The notes below the pieces were generated by a model. It did no database searches. It worked only from the letters and a program-made list of their open reading frames with translations, and had not been told where the DNA came from. Positions 31,471 through 41,023 of a DNA stretch of 64,000 bases are shown here, in pieces. The DNA is taken from the NCBI GenBank assembly GCA_021582655.1, contig CP091135.1, positions 973,880-1,037,879 of the forward strand. Direction: 5' to 3'. Position 1 is the first letter of the stretch, and each line of letters begins with the position of its first letter. The position numbers and the translations under genes were made by a program. The DNA comes from Nitrosomonas sp. (GTDB lineage Bacteria; Pseudomonadota; Gammaproteobacteria; Burkholderiales; Nitrosomonadaceae).

Positions 31471-32727
31471 TCAACCGGACAGTATCCGTTCGGAAGCGAT
31501 GAGCTGATCGACGGTTTCACGCTGCCGGATCAAATGCACGGCGTCCTTGTCGACCATCACTTCTGCGGCGCGCGGACGGGTATTGTAATTGGAGCTCATG
31601 CTCATACCGTACGCACCGGCGGACATGACGGCAAGCAAGTCACCATCGCGCAATGCCAGCAAGCGATCATGGCCGAGAAAATCACCGGTTTCGCACACCG
31701 GACCGACGACTTGATAAGTATCCGTTGCCAGGCCGTTGCTCCGTACCGGCAGAATGTCATGATACGCATCGTACAGCGACGGACGCATCAGATCGTTCAT
31801 GGCGGCATCGACGATGGCGAAATTACGTGCCGACGTATGTTTCAAATACGCCACCCGGGTAAGCAAAATACCCGCGTTGCCGACCAGCGACCGGCCCGGC
31901 TCGATCAGTAGTCGCTGCGTAGCGCGGGCCGTTTGCGCGCATAGCGCGGCAACGTAATTTTGAATCGACGGCGGCGATTCATCGGTATAGCGAATACCCA
32001 AACCGCCGCCCAGATCCAAATGCTCGATGGTTAGTCCTTTCGCTTGCAAGGCATCGAGCAATGACAGCATTTTGCCGCTGGCCTCGATAAACGGAGACAA
32101 TTCGGTCAATTGCGATCCGATATGGCAATCCAGCCCGGTAAAGCGCACATGCGGATACAAGTGCGCCGCTTGATAAATTCGCATTGCCTCATCGGCAGGT
32201 ACACCGAATTTATTCTCTTTCAATCCGGTGGAAATGTACGGATGTGTCCTGGCGTCGACATCAGGGTTGACACGCAAACTGACAGCCGCGATTTTACCCA
32301 TCTCGCTCGCAGTTTGATTCAACGCATTCAATTCCGATTCGGATTCCACATTGAAACACAGAATCCCGACATCCAGTGCCATGCGCATTTCTTGAATCGT
32401 TTTACCGACGCCGGAAAAAACGGTTTTTCTCGGATCGCCGCCGGCTTTGATGACACGCTGCAATTCACCGCCCGAAACAATATCGAAACCGCTGCCTAGC
32501 CGGGCAAGCAGATTCAGGATGGCAATATTCGAATTGGCTTTTACCGCATAACAAATCAAATGATCACGAGCGGCAAACGCAGTGTCGAAATCCCGATAAG
32601 CTTGCGTTAAAGCCGCGCGAGAATAAACGTAACATGGCGTACCGTACTGCTCAGCAATCTGATGCAGCGGTACCGATTCAACATAAAGCGCATCGCTGTG
32701 ATAAACGAATTGCGGAAAACCGGTCAT
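31471..32727 (-). CDS. lysA: Diaminopimelate decarboxylase
   Basis: This 418-residue PLP enzyme converts meso-diaminopimelate to lysine. The PLP lysine is Lys63 in CYAVKANSN. Other landmarks are GSGFDIVSGGEL, DCHIGSQL, DLGGGLGIRY, LIEPGRSLVGNAG and the substrate Cys/Glu in CETGDFLG. Its start overlaps the stop of the small lipoprotein gene by 4 bases, an arrangement also seen for lptM-like genes in other proteobacteria. Confidence 0.96.
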   Translation of the reverse strand: MTGFPQFVYHSDALYVESVPLHQIAEQYGTPCYVYSRAALTQAYRDFDTAFAARDHLICYAVKANSNIAILNLLARLGSGFDIVSGGELQRVIKAGGDPRKTVFSGVGKTIQEMRMALDVGILCFNVESESELNALNQTASEMGKIAAVSLRVNPDVDARTHPYISTGLKENKFGVPADEAMRIYQAAHLYPHVRFTGLDCHIGSQLTELSPFIEASGKMLSLLDALQAKGLTIEHLDLGGGLGIRYTDESPPSIQNYVAALCAQTARATQRLLIEPGRSLVGNAGILLTRVAYLKHTSARNFAIVDAAMNDLMRPSLYDAYHDILPVRSNGLATDTYQVVGPVCETGDFLGHDRLLALRDGDLLAVMSAGAYGMSMSSNYNTRPRAAEVMVDKDAVHLIRQRETVDQLIASERILSG

Positions 32728-32858
32728 TTTTTATCGACTTCTTCAGACAAAGCGGGAGTGCGATTTTGATCTTCCACCTTGGGAAGATACAACGGCCCTT
32801 TGTTGCCGCACGCACTCAACAGATAGATGATGAGAGTACTGCAAAAAAATAAACGCAT
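32724..32858 (-). CDS. lptM: Small LptM (YifL)-like lipoprotein
   Basis: This 44-residue gene encodes a short signal peptide with lipobox LLSAC (Cys17) followed by GNKGPLYLPK. That is the hallmark of LptM/YifL lipoproteins, which in E. coli assist maturation of the LPS translocon protein LptD. GAAGG sits 7 bases before the ATG at 32858. The stop overlaps the lysA start (ATGA), so lysA translation is coupled to it. It is easily missed because of its size. Confidence 0.85.
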   Translation of the reverse strand: MRLFFCSTLIIYLLSACGNKGPLYLPKVEDQNRTPALSEEVDKK

Positions 32859-32916
32859 GAAAAAACCTTCATAACAATCATCAGCGGGATACTAACATAA
32901 GCAAGTCAAAATTAAC

Positions 32917-33047
32917 TAAGGAAACACTGATTAATTGACCGCACGAGCAAATCGCTTCGTTGCGAGGATAGTCCGTTTCCTCACCGATCTTATCGATAAA
33001 CCTCGACGCCGTGTTCCGTGCGCCTCGCACCTCATCCCTTCCGCCAA
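32917..33047 (-). repeat. MITE-like element, copy B (decayed right end)
   Basis: TAA (32917-32919) is followed by GGAAACACTGATTAATTG and about 110 bases similar to the reverse strand of copy A, such as AATCGCTTCGTTGCGAGG and GTGTTCCGTGCGC. The similarity fades near 33047 and no matching right terminus is found, so this copy is truncated or degraded. It lies in the spacer (32859-33177) between the Mla-type lipoprotein and the LptM-like gene. Nothing else is seen in that spacer. Confidence 0.65.
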
Positions 33048-33177
33048 GCGGAATAACCGGAAACGACACACTGAACGACAATCCCGGCAATCGGTCCACG
33101 ATCCGCGGCTGGTGATTGAAAAACGTCACCCAACAACCGGGCGCAGTTGAAACTGGTAAACCCACGACATTGGAAAA

Positions 33178-33795
33178 TCAGCGAATACCCAGTTCGGCAG
33201 CCAACCAATGAACCAATTCATCGGTCAACTGGCGGCTCGCCGCACTAAATGCCGAGATTGCACCCTCCGCATCAGCGGAAGGTGCAATCTCGATACGATT
33301 GAAATCTTTTTGCGCTAACAACTTACGATTACTACGCTCCACCAAACTGGCGCGAAAACCGACTGCGATGCGACTATCGGCGATGCTATCGAATAATTGG
33401 GTAAATTCTTCCAATTCAATATGTAATACATAATCCGTCTTGGCAATACCGGAGTCTTTCACAACCTGCTCATGCGTTTGGGAAGCGATGCGATTACGAA
33501 TATGCTGGGTAAGCAATGCAGCAGGCGGCGCCGCCCAGCGGCTGTTTGCATAGATATAAGCTTGAGCGGCATTGTGATACAGCAGCCGATATCGGATTGC
33601 CGTGGTATCCAACCAGGAAGGTGCGGATGCATCGGCGATCAGTATGCTTTTGTGCACCTGCCGCGCTTGATCGGAGGCCGGTTGTACCGGCGGCATACCG
33701 AAATCGTAGGCCGATGCGGCAGGTTGCTGTTCGGGCAATGCCGAGCACGCGGAAAACAGCAAAACGGCAATACTCAGCACAGCAATCCTGCTCAT
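33178..33795 (-). CDS. ABC-type transport auxiliary lipoprotein (Mla/Pqi type)
   Basis: This 205-residue lipoprotein has signal peptide and lipobox LLFSAC (Cys17). YDFGMPPVQPA and TTAIRYRLLYHNAAQAYIYANSRWA then match the auxiliary lipoprotein family (PqiC/YmbA-like, PF03886) that accompanies MCE transporters. It probably sits in the outer membrane and receives or gates lipid moved by the ABC-MCE complex. It overlaps the MCE gene by 4 bases and is the last gene of the four-gene operon. Confidence 0.82.
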   Translation of the reverse strand: MSRIAVLSIAVLLFSACSALPEQQPAASAYDFGMPPVQPASDQARQVHKSILIADASAPSWLDTTAIRYRLLYHNAAQAYIYANSRWAAPPAALLTQHIRNRIASQTHEQVVKDSGIAKTDYVLHIELEEFTQLFDSIADSRIAVGFRASLVERSNRKLLAQKDFNRIEIAPSADAEGAISAFSAASRQLTDELVHWLAAELGIR

Positions 33796-34691
33796 GGCTT
33801 ATTTCTCGGTGGTGGGATAAATCCGGCTTCACCGGGTCCGGAAGTCACAGGTGCACGGCCGAATAACAGGCTTTGCGGATGTTCTTCCAATTGATTCAAT
33901 ACCCGATCCAAGTTGGTCGAGTTGCGTGTAATGTGAGTACCGACTTTATGCAATTCCGGAATGATCGCAGTCAATTCCTGCGAGCTTTGCGATAAATTAT
34001 CCAAAATACCTTCCTGTTGATTGATCTTGACGACAACCTGACTGATTTCAACCAGAATTTGATCCAATCGCCGGATTAGCGTACTGGATTCACCCGTCAA
34101 ATCAGCGAACGAATTCAGAACCGGCGGCAAGTGATTGGCAATACTGTCGAAATTTCCAGTGGCTTTTTCGATGTTTGTTAGAATCTGTCCGATATGATGT
34201 TGGTTCTTTTCATTCAGCAATTGGTGCATCTTTACTACCAATTGATTGATATTAACCAGCAAATCCTGACCGGATACGGCAACTTCGTCAAGCAGCGAGC
34301 GCCGCATCGGAATACGTGCGTCACCGGATAATTCTCCCGTACCCAGCCCATCGTCATTCAGCTGAATATGCGCCAATCCGGTTACCCCTTGGTAACCCAG
34401 TTTCGCATACACGGAATTTCGCAATTTAACATTTTCATCAACCGCGATATGCACCAGGATGAGTTGCGAATCATCCGGATCGAATTCGATATTGTCGACC
34501 TTTCCGATATTGACACCGCGATAATGTACCGAAGATTGCGGATTGAGGCCGCTCACCGATTCTTTGGTGACGACCAGGTACGGAACACGCTGAATATTGT
34601 TCCCGCTGAACCACATTGCCACCAATGCAATGGTGATACTCATGCAAATGACAAAAACACCCGCTACTAACGCGTGGGCACGGTTTTCCAT
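33792..34691 (-). CDS. MCE (MlaD-like) lipid-transport substrate-binding protein
   Basis: The 299-residue protein has one N-terminal membrane helix (about 8-28) and a single MCE domain (VVTKESVSGLNPQSSVHYRG, VNIGKVDNIEF, YQGVTGLAHIQL). A long helical, probably coiled-coil region (about 150-270) follows. It should form the periplasmic ring of a lipid-importing or exporting ABC complex. I chose the ATG at 34691 because GGGAG lies 5 bases upstream. A TTG at 34703 is in frame. It overlaps the ATPase gene by 25 bases. Confidence 0.88.
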   Translation of the reverse strand: MENRAHALVAGVFVICMSITIALVAMWFSGNNIQRVPYLVVTKESVSGLNPQSSVHYRGVNIGKVDNIEFDPDDSQLILVHIAVDENVKLRNSVYAKLGYQGVTGLAHIQLNDDGLGTGELSGDARIPMRRSLLDEVAVSGQDLLVNINQLVVKMHQLLNEKNQHHIGQILTNIEKATGNFDSIANHLPPVLNSFADLTGESSTLIRRLDQILVEISQVVVKINQQEGILDNLSQSSQELTAIIPELHKVGTHITRNSTNLDRVLNQLEEHPQSLLFGRAPVTSGPGEAGFIPPPRNKP

Positions 34692-35473
34692 GTCTGCTCC
34701 CAATGATTCATTGGCCTGGTTTTGTGTTGCATATTCTTAAAAAAACTGACTACGAAAGGATGCGGAAATCGGTACACCTGATCCAAAGTACCGGCTGTAA
34801 TGACTCGTTGATCGGCCAGCACCGCGATACGATCGGACAGCGACATCAATGTATCCAAATCGTGGGTGACCATAACAATCGTAAGATTCAATTCCTTACG
34901 CAACCCAAGAATCAATTCCACAAAACCTTCGCTCAATTCGGGATCCAGTCCGGCGGTCGGTTCGTCCAGGAATAATAACTCCGGATCCAGTGCCAACGCA
35001 CGTGCCAAGGCAACCCGCTTGATCATCCCGCCTGACAGGGCGGACGGCATTTTCCCGGCATGTTCAGAGCCGATAGCAACCATTTTAAGTTTGATCATCA
35101 CCAATTCCCGGATGATGCTTTCGGTCAGGGTATGCAATTCACGCATCGGCAAAGCCACATTATCGAATACCGTCAGCGCACTGAATAGTGCGCCTTGTTG
35201 AAACAGTACGCCGGTTCGTCCACGGATATTTTTCTTCAGCGAATTGCGATTGGCATTGTTTCTGGTTTCACCAAAAATTCTCACCGTACCGCCATAAGGT
35301 TGTTCCAATCCCAACATTTGACGCATCAGTGTAGTTTTGCCGCTACCGGAACCGCCTATCAGCGTCAATATTTCGCCGCGGTAGACGCATAAATTGACAT
35401 CCCGATGAATCACCTGGTTACCAAAACGCGTTTGCAGTCCATTGATCTCGATGACACACTCTGACTGAGCCAT
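34667..35473 (-). CDS. MlaF-like ABC transporter ATP-binding protein
   Basis: The 268-residue ATPase has Walker A GGSGSGKTTLMR (about 38-49), the signature ALSGGMIKRVALARALA and Walker B ELLFLDEPTAGLDP, with switch His in MVTHDLDTL. GVLFQQGALFSALTVFDNV is typical of the MlaF/Ttg2A family. It energises the MlaE-type permease encoded just upstream (3-base gap). Confidence 0.9.
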   Translation of the reverse strand: MAQSECVIEINGLQTRFGNQVIHRDVNLCVYRGEILTLIGGSGSGKTTLMRQMLGLEQPYGGTVRIFGETRNNANRNSLKKNIRGRTGVLFQQGALFSALTVFDNVALPMRELHTLTESIIRELVMIKLKMVAIGSEHAGKMPSALSGGMIKRVALARALALDPELLFLDEPTAGLDPELSEGFVELILGLRKELNLTIVMVTHDLDTLMSLSDRIAVLADQRVITAGTLDQVYRFPHPFVVSFFKNMQHKTRPMNHWEQTWKTVPTR

Positions 35474-35476
35474 ACG

Positions 35477-36640
35477 TTAATAAAGGCCTACATCCGAGAA
35501 CATCATGGCAAAAATGGCATCGATCACGATCACCATGGTGATCGCAGTCACCACGGAAGACGTCGTGCCTTCCCCCAAACTCTCGGTATTCGGTTTAATC
35601 CGGAGTCCGAAATGACAAGCGACCAGCGCGATGGCCATACCACACACGACGCCTTTACCCAAACCGAGCCACAAATTGGCGATAGGTACTGCATCAGGAA
35701 GCTCGGAAAGGAAATAGCGTACACTCAAACCCAACTGTAATTCAGCCGCGACCATACCGCCAAGCAATGCGATCGCACTGGTCCACATCACCAACAACGG
35801 CATGGCGATACCCAATCCCAACACCTTAGGCAATACCAGGCGCAAGCTATGTGAAATCCCCATCACCGTCAGAGCGTCCAACTCCTGGGTCACGCGCATG
35901 ACGCCCAGTTGCGCGGTCATCGAAGAACCGGAACGTCCGGCGACTAAAATCGCGGCCAGCATCGGACCAAGCTCACGGATGATACTGAATCCCAGGATAT
36001 TGATAATAAAAATATCCGCTCCGAACATTTGCAATTGCCGCGAGGATAAGTAACTTAGCACGATACCGATCAAAAAACCTACCAGCGCGGTGATACCGAG
36101 TGCTTGTGCGCCAGTTCGATAAAGATTCGCCGAGATTTCCCGCCACGGAATGTAAATGGGATGCCGCAACAGATATAAAACATCGAGCAGCAATTGGCCG
36201 ATCAGGGCAATCAATCCTACTGCATGCGTCCATAACAGCAATGCATGCTTTCCCGGTTTGGTGACAAACCCGAGCCATTCCCGTACGCGATTCTCCGATC
36301 GATATCCAGGCAGTCTCTCGAACCGCTCAAACATGGTTTCGTGTTCCGGGCGCAACAACAATTGCGCCGGCCGGTGCGCCTGCCAGGCATGCCACAATAA
36401 TGCGGTACCAATCGAATCCAATTGCTGAATTCCGGTTAAATCCCAGTAGAGCTCCTGATTCCTGGCATGCGAGGACAATTCCTGCATCAAAGCCGCAAAC
36501 TGGCGCAATAACGCGGTGTAAGTATAGTTTCCCGTCAACATGATACGGCATACACCGTCATCGGTTCGCAGCTGATACCATTGACTCATCGGATGCCGCG
36601 CAGCATCCGTTTGTATCGAATTTGGCTTGCGCTCAATCAT
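35477..36640 (-). CDS. MlaE-like permease with N-terminal STAS-like domain
   Basis: This 387-residue protein starts with a soluble region (about 18-110) that looks like a STAS domain (WDLTGIQQLDSIGTALLWHA). The rest is the MlaE permease domain: VGFLIGIVLSYLSSRQLQMFG, RELGPMLAAILVAGRSGSSM, AQLGVMRVTQELDALTVMG and LPKVLGLGIAMPLLV. In E. coli the STAS function is a separate protein (MlaB); here it is fused. It is the first gene of the permease-ATPase-MCE-lipoprotein operon. Confidence 0.88.
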   Translation of the reverse strand: MIERKPNSIQTDAARHPMSQWYQLRTDDGVCRIMLTGNYTYTALLRQFAALMQELSSHARNQELYWDLTGIQQLDSIGTALLWHAWQAHRPAQLLLRPEHETMFERFERLPGYRSENRVREWLGFVTKPGKHALLLWTHAVGLIALIGQLLLDVLYLLRHPIYIPWREISANLYRTGAQALGITALVGFLIGIVLSYLSSRQLQMFGADIFIINILGFSIIRELGPMLAAILVAGRSGSSMTAQLGVMRVTQELDALTVMGISHSLRLVLPKVLGLGIAMPLLVMWTSAIALLGGMVAAELQLGLSVRYFLSELPDAVPIANLWLGLGKGVVCGMAIALVACHFGLRIKPNTESLGEGTTSSVVTAITMVIVIDAIFAMMFSDVGLY

Positions 36641-36765
36641 CTAAACGCCGAGAATGTTGCTTCATTTGTTGGAACCATTGCAAACCGAAAAGCCGATAAC
36701 CGTTTAATGGAATAGGATTGCGCTATTGTAGCGTGTCAGGGCAAATGTTTTACAGCACGGAGAAA

Positions 36766-38205
36766 TTATTTCACGCGCGCGACATCGGCGCGTGCCAAAG
36801 CAGGATTATCGGCGAAGTATTTCTTGATACCCAGAAACATCGCATCGGCCATTTTGTCCTGATAGCCGGTGCTACGCAATTTGACTTCCTCTTTCGGGTT
36901 ACTCAGAAAGGCCGTTTCCACCAGAATCGAAGGGATGTCGGGTGATTTCAGCACTGCAAATCCCGCTTGTTCGACATTCCGCTTATGCAAGTGATTGATC
37001 CCGCTCAATTGTTTAAGGATATATTCCGCCAATTTGGCGCTATCGTTGATCGTGGCATTGAACGATAAATCAATAAGTAATTCTTTGATGTCTCTGGATT
37101 TCTCTGCGATATCAATACCGCCCATCAAATCATCGACGCTATTTTCCTTATTGGCCAACCAACTTGCGGTAGTAGAGGTAGCGCCATGCTCCGACAAAGT
37201 AAACACCGATGAGCCGTGCGCGTGTGCTTTGGGGTTGGCATCGGCATGAATCGAAATGAATAAGTCGGCGTTGGCTTTCCGTGCATTAACGCGGCGTTGC
37301 GGCAATGAAACGTAATAATCACCGGTGCGTGTCAGCACAGCACGCATATTCGACTCTTGATCGATACGGGTTTTAAGTTTTTTCGCAATTGCCAGTGTAA
37401 TGTCTTTTTCATATGTGCCTTGGTTGCCGACCGCACCCGGATCTTTCCCGCCGTGCCCCGGATCGATCGCCACGATAAGAATACGCGGCACTTTACTGTT
37501 TTTGATCGATGACACAGCAATGGCCGTATCAACCCGATTGGTTTGACTGGATTGCGGCTTCGACAAAGGCAACGGCACAGCTGCAGGTTGAATGGCAGTT
37601 TTTTGCGGCACAGTTTGCGACAACGAAGCGACCAGTTGATCCAGCGAATCCACGGCAAAATCGCGGTCAACGATGATATCAGGCTGTGTTTGCGGTGCGG
37701 CGGGCAATACCTTACCCGGATGTTGAACATCCAGTACCAAGCGATAACCGTAATTATCCTTCGGGGCAATAACGAAAGTACGGGGAACCACATTCGCTTT
37801 CAAATCGAAGACCAAGCGGGTTACATGGGACTTGAACTGACCAACACGAACGCGCTGCACAAAGGGATCGATAGCATCAATTTGTTGCGACAGCGAAGCC
37901 AGTACCGGCGTTACCTGGGTATTGTTAAGGTCGATCACGATTCGGTACGGGTTATCGAGCATGCTCAATTCGTAATCCAGCGGCCGGTTCGATTCCAGCG
38001 TAATTCGTGTGAAATCCGGGGTCAGTCCGATACGCGCCGTTTTAATCGTTTCATTAGCGGCGGAGACGTTGAAACTGAAGAGGCCGAAAACCACCGACAA
38101 ACAGAGCAACAGAAGAAAGTATGCGCAGTATCCGATCGCTACAGGTTGATGATGGATCAAAGAAATATTCACGGTGTTTTCAGATTTTCGCACGTTATTA
38201 AGCAT
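36766..38205 (-). CDS. amiC: N-acetylmuramoyl-L-alanine amidase AmiC (AMIN + Amidase_3)
   Basis: The 479-residue periplasmic septal amidase has a membrane/signal segment at about 25-49 (LLLLCLSVVFGLFSFNVSAA). An AMIN domain (about 55-165) follows for envelope targeting, then a low-complexity linker and a zinc amidase domain from about 240: IVAIDPGHGGKDPGAVG, TYEKDITLAIA, LFISIHADANP and the catalytic VETAFLSN. It cleaves the peptide stem from glycan strands during cell separation. It overlaps the tsaE coding end by 37 bases, so the two are coupled. Confidence 0.93.
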   Translation of the reverse strand: MLNNVRKSENTVNISLIHHQPVAIGYCAYFLLLLCLSVVFGLFSFNVSAANETIKTARIGLTPDFTRITLESNRPLDYELSMLDNPYRIVIDLNNTQVTPVLASLSQQIDAIDPFVQRVRVGQFKSHVTRLVFDLKANVVPRTFVIAPKDNYGYRLVLDVQHPGKVLPAAPQTQPDIIVDRDFAVDSLDQLVASLSQTVPQKTAIQPAAVPLPLSKPQSSQTNRVDTAIAVSSIKNSKVPRILIVAIDPGHGGKDPGAVGNQGTYEKDITLAIAKKLKTRIDQESNMRAVLTRTGDYYVSLPQRRVNARKANADLFISIHADANPKAHAHGSSVFTLSEHGATSTTASWLANKENSVDDLMGGIDIAEKSRDIKELLIDLSFNATINDSAKLAEYILKQLSGINHLHKRNVEQAGFAVLKSPDIPSILVETAFLSNPKEEVKLRSTGYQDKMADAMFLGIKKYFADNPALARADVARVK

Positions 38206-38675
38206 CGTCTTCCGGTTTCTGTGTCGGCACGAACGTCAATATTGCGACCGCTCTCGGACATTTCGATAAAAACATTCAAATCGGCTGTCGGTAATAAATC
38301 ACCTGTTTTTTCAGGCCATTCCACCAAACATATTGATTCTGAATTAAAATATTCCCGGAAGCCTGCTTCCTCCCATTCCAGGAAATCATTCAATCGATAA
38401 AAATCAAAGTGATACAAGTATAACTGAGAAAATTTATAGATTTCAACTAAATTATAAGTAGGGCTTTTGACATGCCGCACGTAGCCAAGGCCGTGTAAAA
38501 TACCGCGCGCCAATGTCGTTTTGCCCGCGCCCAGATTGCCGTATAAAAAAATGATCAGTCCGGGATGCAGGCAAGTGGAGAATCGTTTGCCGTATGCCAG
38601 CATTGCCGCTTCGTCAGACAAATAGACAGACCGGCCACGGCCGGATTCGGAACCCATCAAGCGAATGTTATGCAA
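38169..38675 (-). CDS. tsaE: tRNA threonylcarbamoyladenosine biosynthesis ATPase TsaE
   Basis: This 168-residue P-loop protein has Walker A YGNLGAGKTTLARGIL, then VKSPTYNLVEIY, HFDFYRLND, WEEAGFREYF and CLVEWPEK. It acts with TsaB and TsaD in t6A37 tRNA modification. The TTG at 38675 has GGTGAGG 7 bases upstream, while an ATG at 38657 has none, so I favour TTG. The start codon abuts that of queG on the other strand. Confidence 0.92.
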   Translation of the reverse strand: MHNIRLMGSESGRGRSVYLSDEAAMLAYGKRFSTCLHPGLIIFLYGNLGAGKTTLARGILHGLGYVRHVKSPTYNLVEIYKFSQLYLYHFDFYRLNDFLEWEEAGFREYFNSESICLVEWPEKTGDLLPTADLNVFIEMSESGRNIDVRADTETGRRCLITCENLKTP

Positions 38676-39785
38676 GGAAATACCTCACCCCAAAAATTAC
38701 CGGATTATGCCGCTTTGGCGCAAGCAATTAAAGCATGGGGCAAAGCGCTGGGCTTTCATGATACACGCATCGCCGATGCCGGAGCGGATACGACGGTGAT
38801 TGAATCCGGCTTGTTCGCATGGCTTGAGCGCGGTTTTAACGGCGAAATGGATTATATGGGCAAGCATGGAACCAAACGTACCCGCCCGGCGGAATTGGAA
38901 CCCGGCACACTGCGCATCATCTCGGTATGCATGAATTACCAGCCGCCCGCCGTCAAAAACAGCTGGGACGTCATCGGCAACGGCAAACAGGCATTCATTT
39001 CCCGCTATGCGCTGGGTCGCGATTATCATAAAGTGATGCGCAACCGGCTGCAGCAGTTGGCCGACAAAATCAGCGCGGAAATCGGTGCATTCCGTTACCG
39101 GGTGTTTTCGGACAGCGCACCGGTGATGGAAGTCGCTTGGGCGCAAAAAGCGGGATTGGGCTGGCGCGGCAAGCATACATTATTGCTGACCCGGCAAGCC
39201 GGGTCGATGTTCTTTCTTGGCGAAATGTATGTCGATTTGCCGCTACCGGTCGATGAGGAGACCAGCGCTTATTGCGGCAGTTGCACCCGCTGCATCGACA
39301 TCTGCCCGACGCAAGCGATTATCGGGCCCTATCAGGTCGATGCGCGACGCTGTATTTCGTATCTGACAATCGAGTTGAAAGACAGCATTCCGGAAGCTCT
39401 GCGGCCGCTGATCGGCAACCGCATTTACGGCTGTGACGATTGCCAATTGATATGCCCATGGAACAAATTCGCCAGGATTACGGCGGAAAACGATTTTCAT
39501 GTGCGCAACGGTTTGGATGATGCATCACTGGTCGAACTGTTCGGCTGGACAGCAGCAATGTTCGAGACCAAGCTGGCAGGCAGCGCAATTCGCCGCATCG
39601 GCCATTCTCAATGGTTGCGCAATATCGCGATCGGGCTCGGCAATGCGCCATATGCGGATGAAATCGTGCAAGCATTACAAGCACGATCGGACGATCCGTC
39701 CGCGATAGTGCGTGAACATGTGCACTGGGCGCTACAACAACAAGACCGAAAACGAAAACTATCGATGGAAAATACACATGAATAA
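38670..39785 (+). CDS. queG: Epoxyqueuosine reductase QueG
   Basis: This 371-residue cobalamin and iron-sulfur enzyme catalyses the last step of queuosine synthesis in tRNA. The C-terminal half has two 4Fe-4S motifs, [16 protein letters not shown] with a later Cys in DARRCISY, and [35 protein letters not shown] is characteristic. A HEAT-like C-terminal segment follows. The start at 38670 matches the family N-terminus ([15 protein letters not shown]) but lacks a good ribosome site. Its last 8 bases overlap purT. Confidence 0.93.
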   Translation: MQGNTSPQKLPDYAALAQAIKAWGKALGFHDTRIADAGADTTVIESGLFAWLERGFNGEMDYMGKHGTKRTRPAELEPGTLRIISVCMNYQPPAVKNSWDVIGNGKQAFISRYALGRDYHKVMRNRLQQLADKISAEIGAFRYRVFSDSAPVMEVAWAQKAGLGWRGKHTLLLTRQAGSMFFLGEMYVDLPLPVDEETSAYCGSCTRCIDICPTQAIIGPYQVDARRCISYLTIELKDSIPEALRPLIGNRIYGCDDCQLICPWNKFARITAENDFHVRNGLDDASLVELFGWTAAMFETKLAGSAIRRIGHSQWLRNIAIGLGNAPYADEIVQALQARSDDPSAIVREHVHWALQQQDRKRKLSMENTHE

Positions 39786-40989
39786 CCAAACAATCATAGG
39801 TACGCCACTGTCTCCAACCGCAACCAAAGTCATGTTGCTGGGCAGCGGCGAACTCGGTAAGGAAGTAATCATTGCGTTGCAACGCCTTGGCGTGGAGACC
39901 ATCGCCGTGGACCGCTATCCCAATGCGCCCGGACATCAAGTCGCACACCGCGCGCATGTCATCAATATGGCCGATGGCCAGGCGCTGCGCGCCCTGATCG
40001 AACAGGAACACCCGCACATCATCGTGCCCGAAATCGAAGCGATCGCTACCGACATGCTGATCGATATCGAACAATCCGGCATCGCGATCGTGATTCCGAC
40101 TGCACGCGCGGCGCAATTGACAATGAATCGCGAAGGTATCCGCCGCCTGGCGGCGGAAACGCTGAATTTGCCGACGTCACCCTACGCCTTCGCCGACAGC
40201 TTGGATGAATTACGTACCACGATCGACACCAGCATCGGTTATCCCTGTATCGTCAAACCGGTGATGTCGTCCTCAGGCAAAGGACAGTCGCGCATCGATC
40301 GCACCGACGAAGTGGAAGCCGCCTGGCAATACGCCGCGAGCGGCAGCCGTGTCGATCAAGGTCGTGTAATCGTCGAAGGTGTGATTCATTTCGACTATGA
40401 AATCACGCAGCTCACAGTGCGCGCCTTCAATGAGCAAGGCACAATCCAAACCTATTTTTGCGAACCGATCGGCCACGTGCAAGTACACGGCGACTATGTC
40501 GAAAGCTGGCAACCGCAGGCAATGACACCGACAGCGCTGCGGCGCGCGCGCGATATCGCTCGCACCATCACCGACAATCTGGGCGGCTTGGGTATTTTCG
40601 GTGTCGAACTGTTCATTCAAGGCGATGACGTATGGTTCAGCGAAGTCAGTCCGCGTCCGCACGACACCGGTATGGTGACGATGTGCAGCCAGAAACAAAG
40701 TGAATTCGATTTGCATGCGCGCGCAATCCTGGGATTGCCGGTTAATACGTCATTACTGGCACCGGGTGCCAGTGCGGTGATTTACGGACAACTGGAAGCC
40801 GAAGGCATTGCCTTTTCCGGTGTCGCCGACGCACTGCGCGTGCCGCAAAGCGATGTACGCTTGTTCGGCAAGCCGGAATCGTTCAAAAGACGCCGCATGG
40901 GGGTCGCCTTGGTGAACGGCGCGACTACGGACGAAGCGCGCAGCCGTGCTAAACTGGCAGCAAGCTGCATCATCCCGACCAAAGAATAA
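39778..40989 (+). CDS. purT: Formate-dependent phosphoribosylglycinamide formyltransferase
   Basis: This 403-residue ATP-grasp enzyme makes formyl-GAR from GAR, ATP and formate in purine synthesis. Landmarks are [54 protein letters not shown] and [18 protein letters not shown] chose the ATG at 39778 because the family starts at [21 protein letters not shown] frame to 39712 would lie deep in queG. It overlaps queG by 8 bases. Confidence 0.95.
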   Translation: MNNQTIIGTPLSPTATKVMLLGSGELGKEVIIALQRLGVETIAVDRYPNAPGHQVAHRAHVINMADGQALRALIEQEHPHIIVPEIEAIATDMLIDIEQSGIAIVIPTARAAQLTMNREGIRRLAAETLNLPTSPYAFADSLDELRTTIDTSIGYPCIVKPVMSSSGKGQSRIDRTDEVEAAWQYAASGSRVDQGRVIVEGVIHFDYEITQLTVRAFNEQGTIQTYFCEPIGHVQVHGDYVESWQPQAMTPTALRRARDIARTITDNLGGLGIFGVELFIQGDDVWFSEVSPRPHDTGMVTMCSQKQSEFDLHARAILGLPVNTSLLAPGASAVIYGQLEAEGIAFSGVADALRVPQSDVRLFGKPESFKRRRMGVALVNGATTDEARSRAKLAASCIIPTKE

Positions 40990-41023
40990 ATAAACTCGAT
41001 CAATTACTCAATAAAGGAAAATC

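Noticed and set aside
32881..33165. 94-codon open frame across MITE copy B
   Set aside because: It is mostly repeat sequence, has no ribosome site, and the frame is not kept in other copies.
37543..38400. 285-codon open frame on the plus strand
   Set aside because: It lies wholly antisense to amiC and tsaE, both of which have complete catalytic motifs. Its translation has no recognisable domain or ribosome site.
39478..40116. 212-codon open frame on the minus strand
   Set aside because: It is antisense to the queG end and purT. Composition is that of a shadow frame and no family match is apparent.
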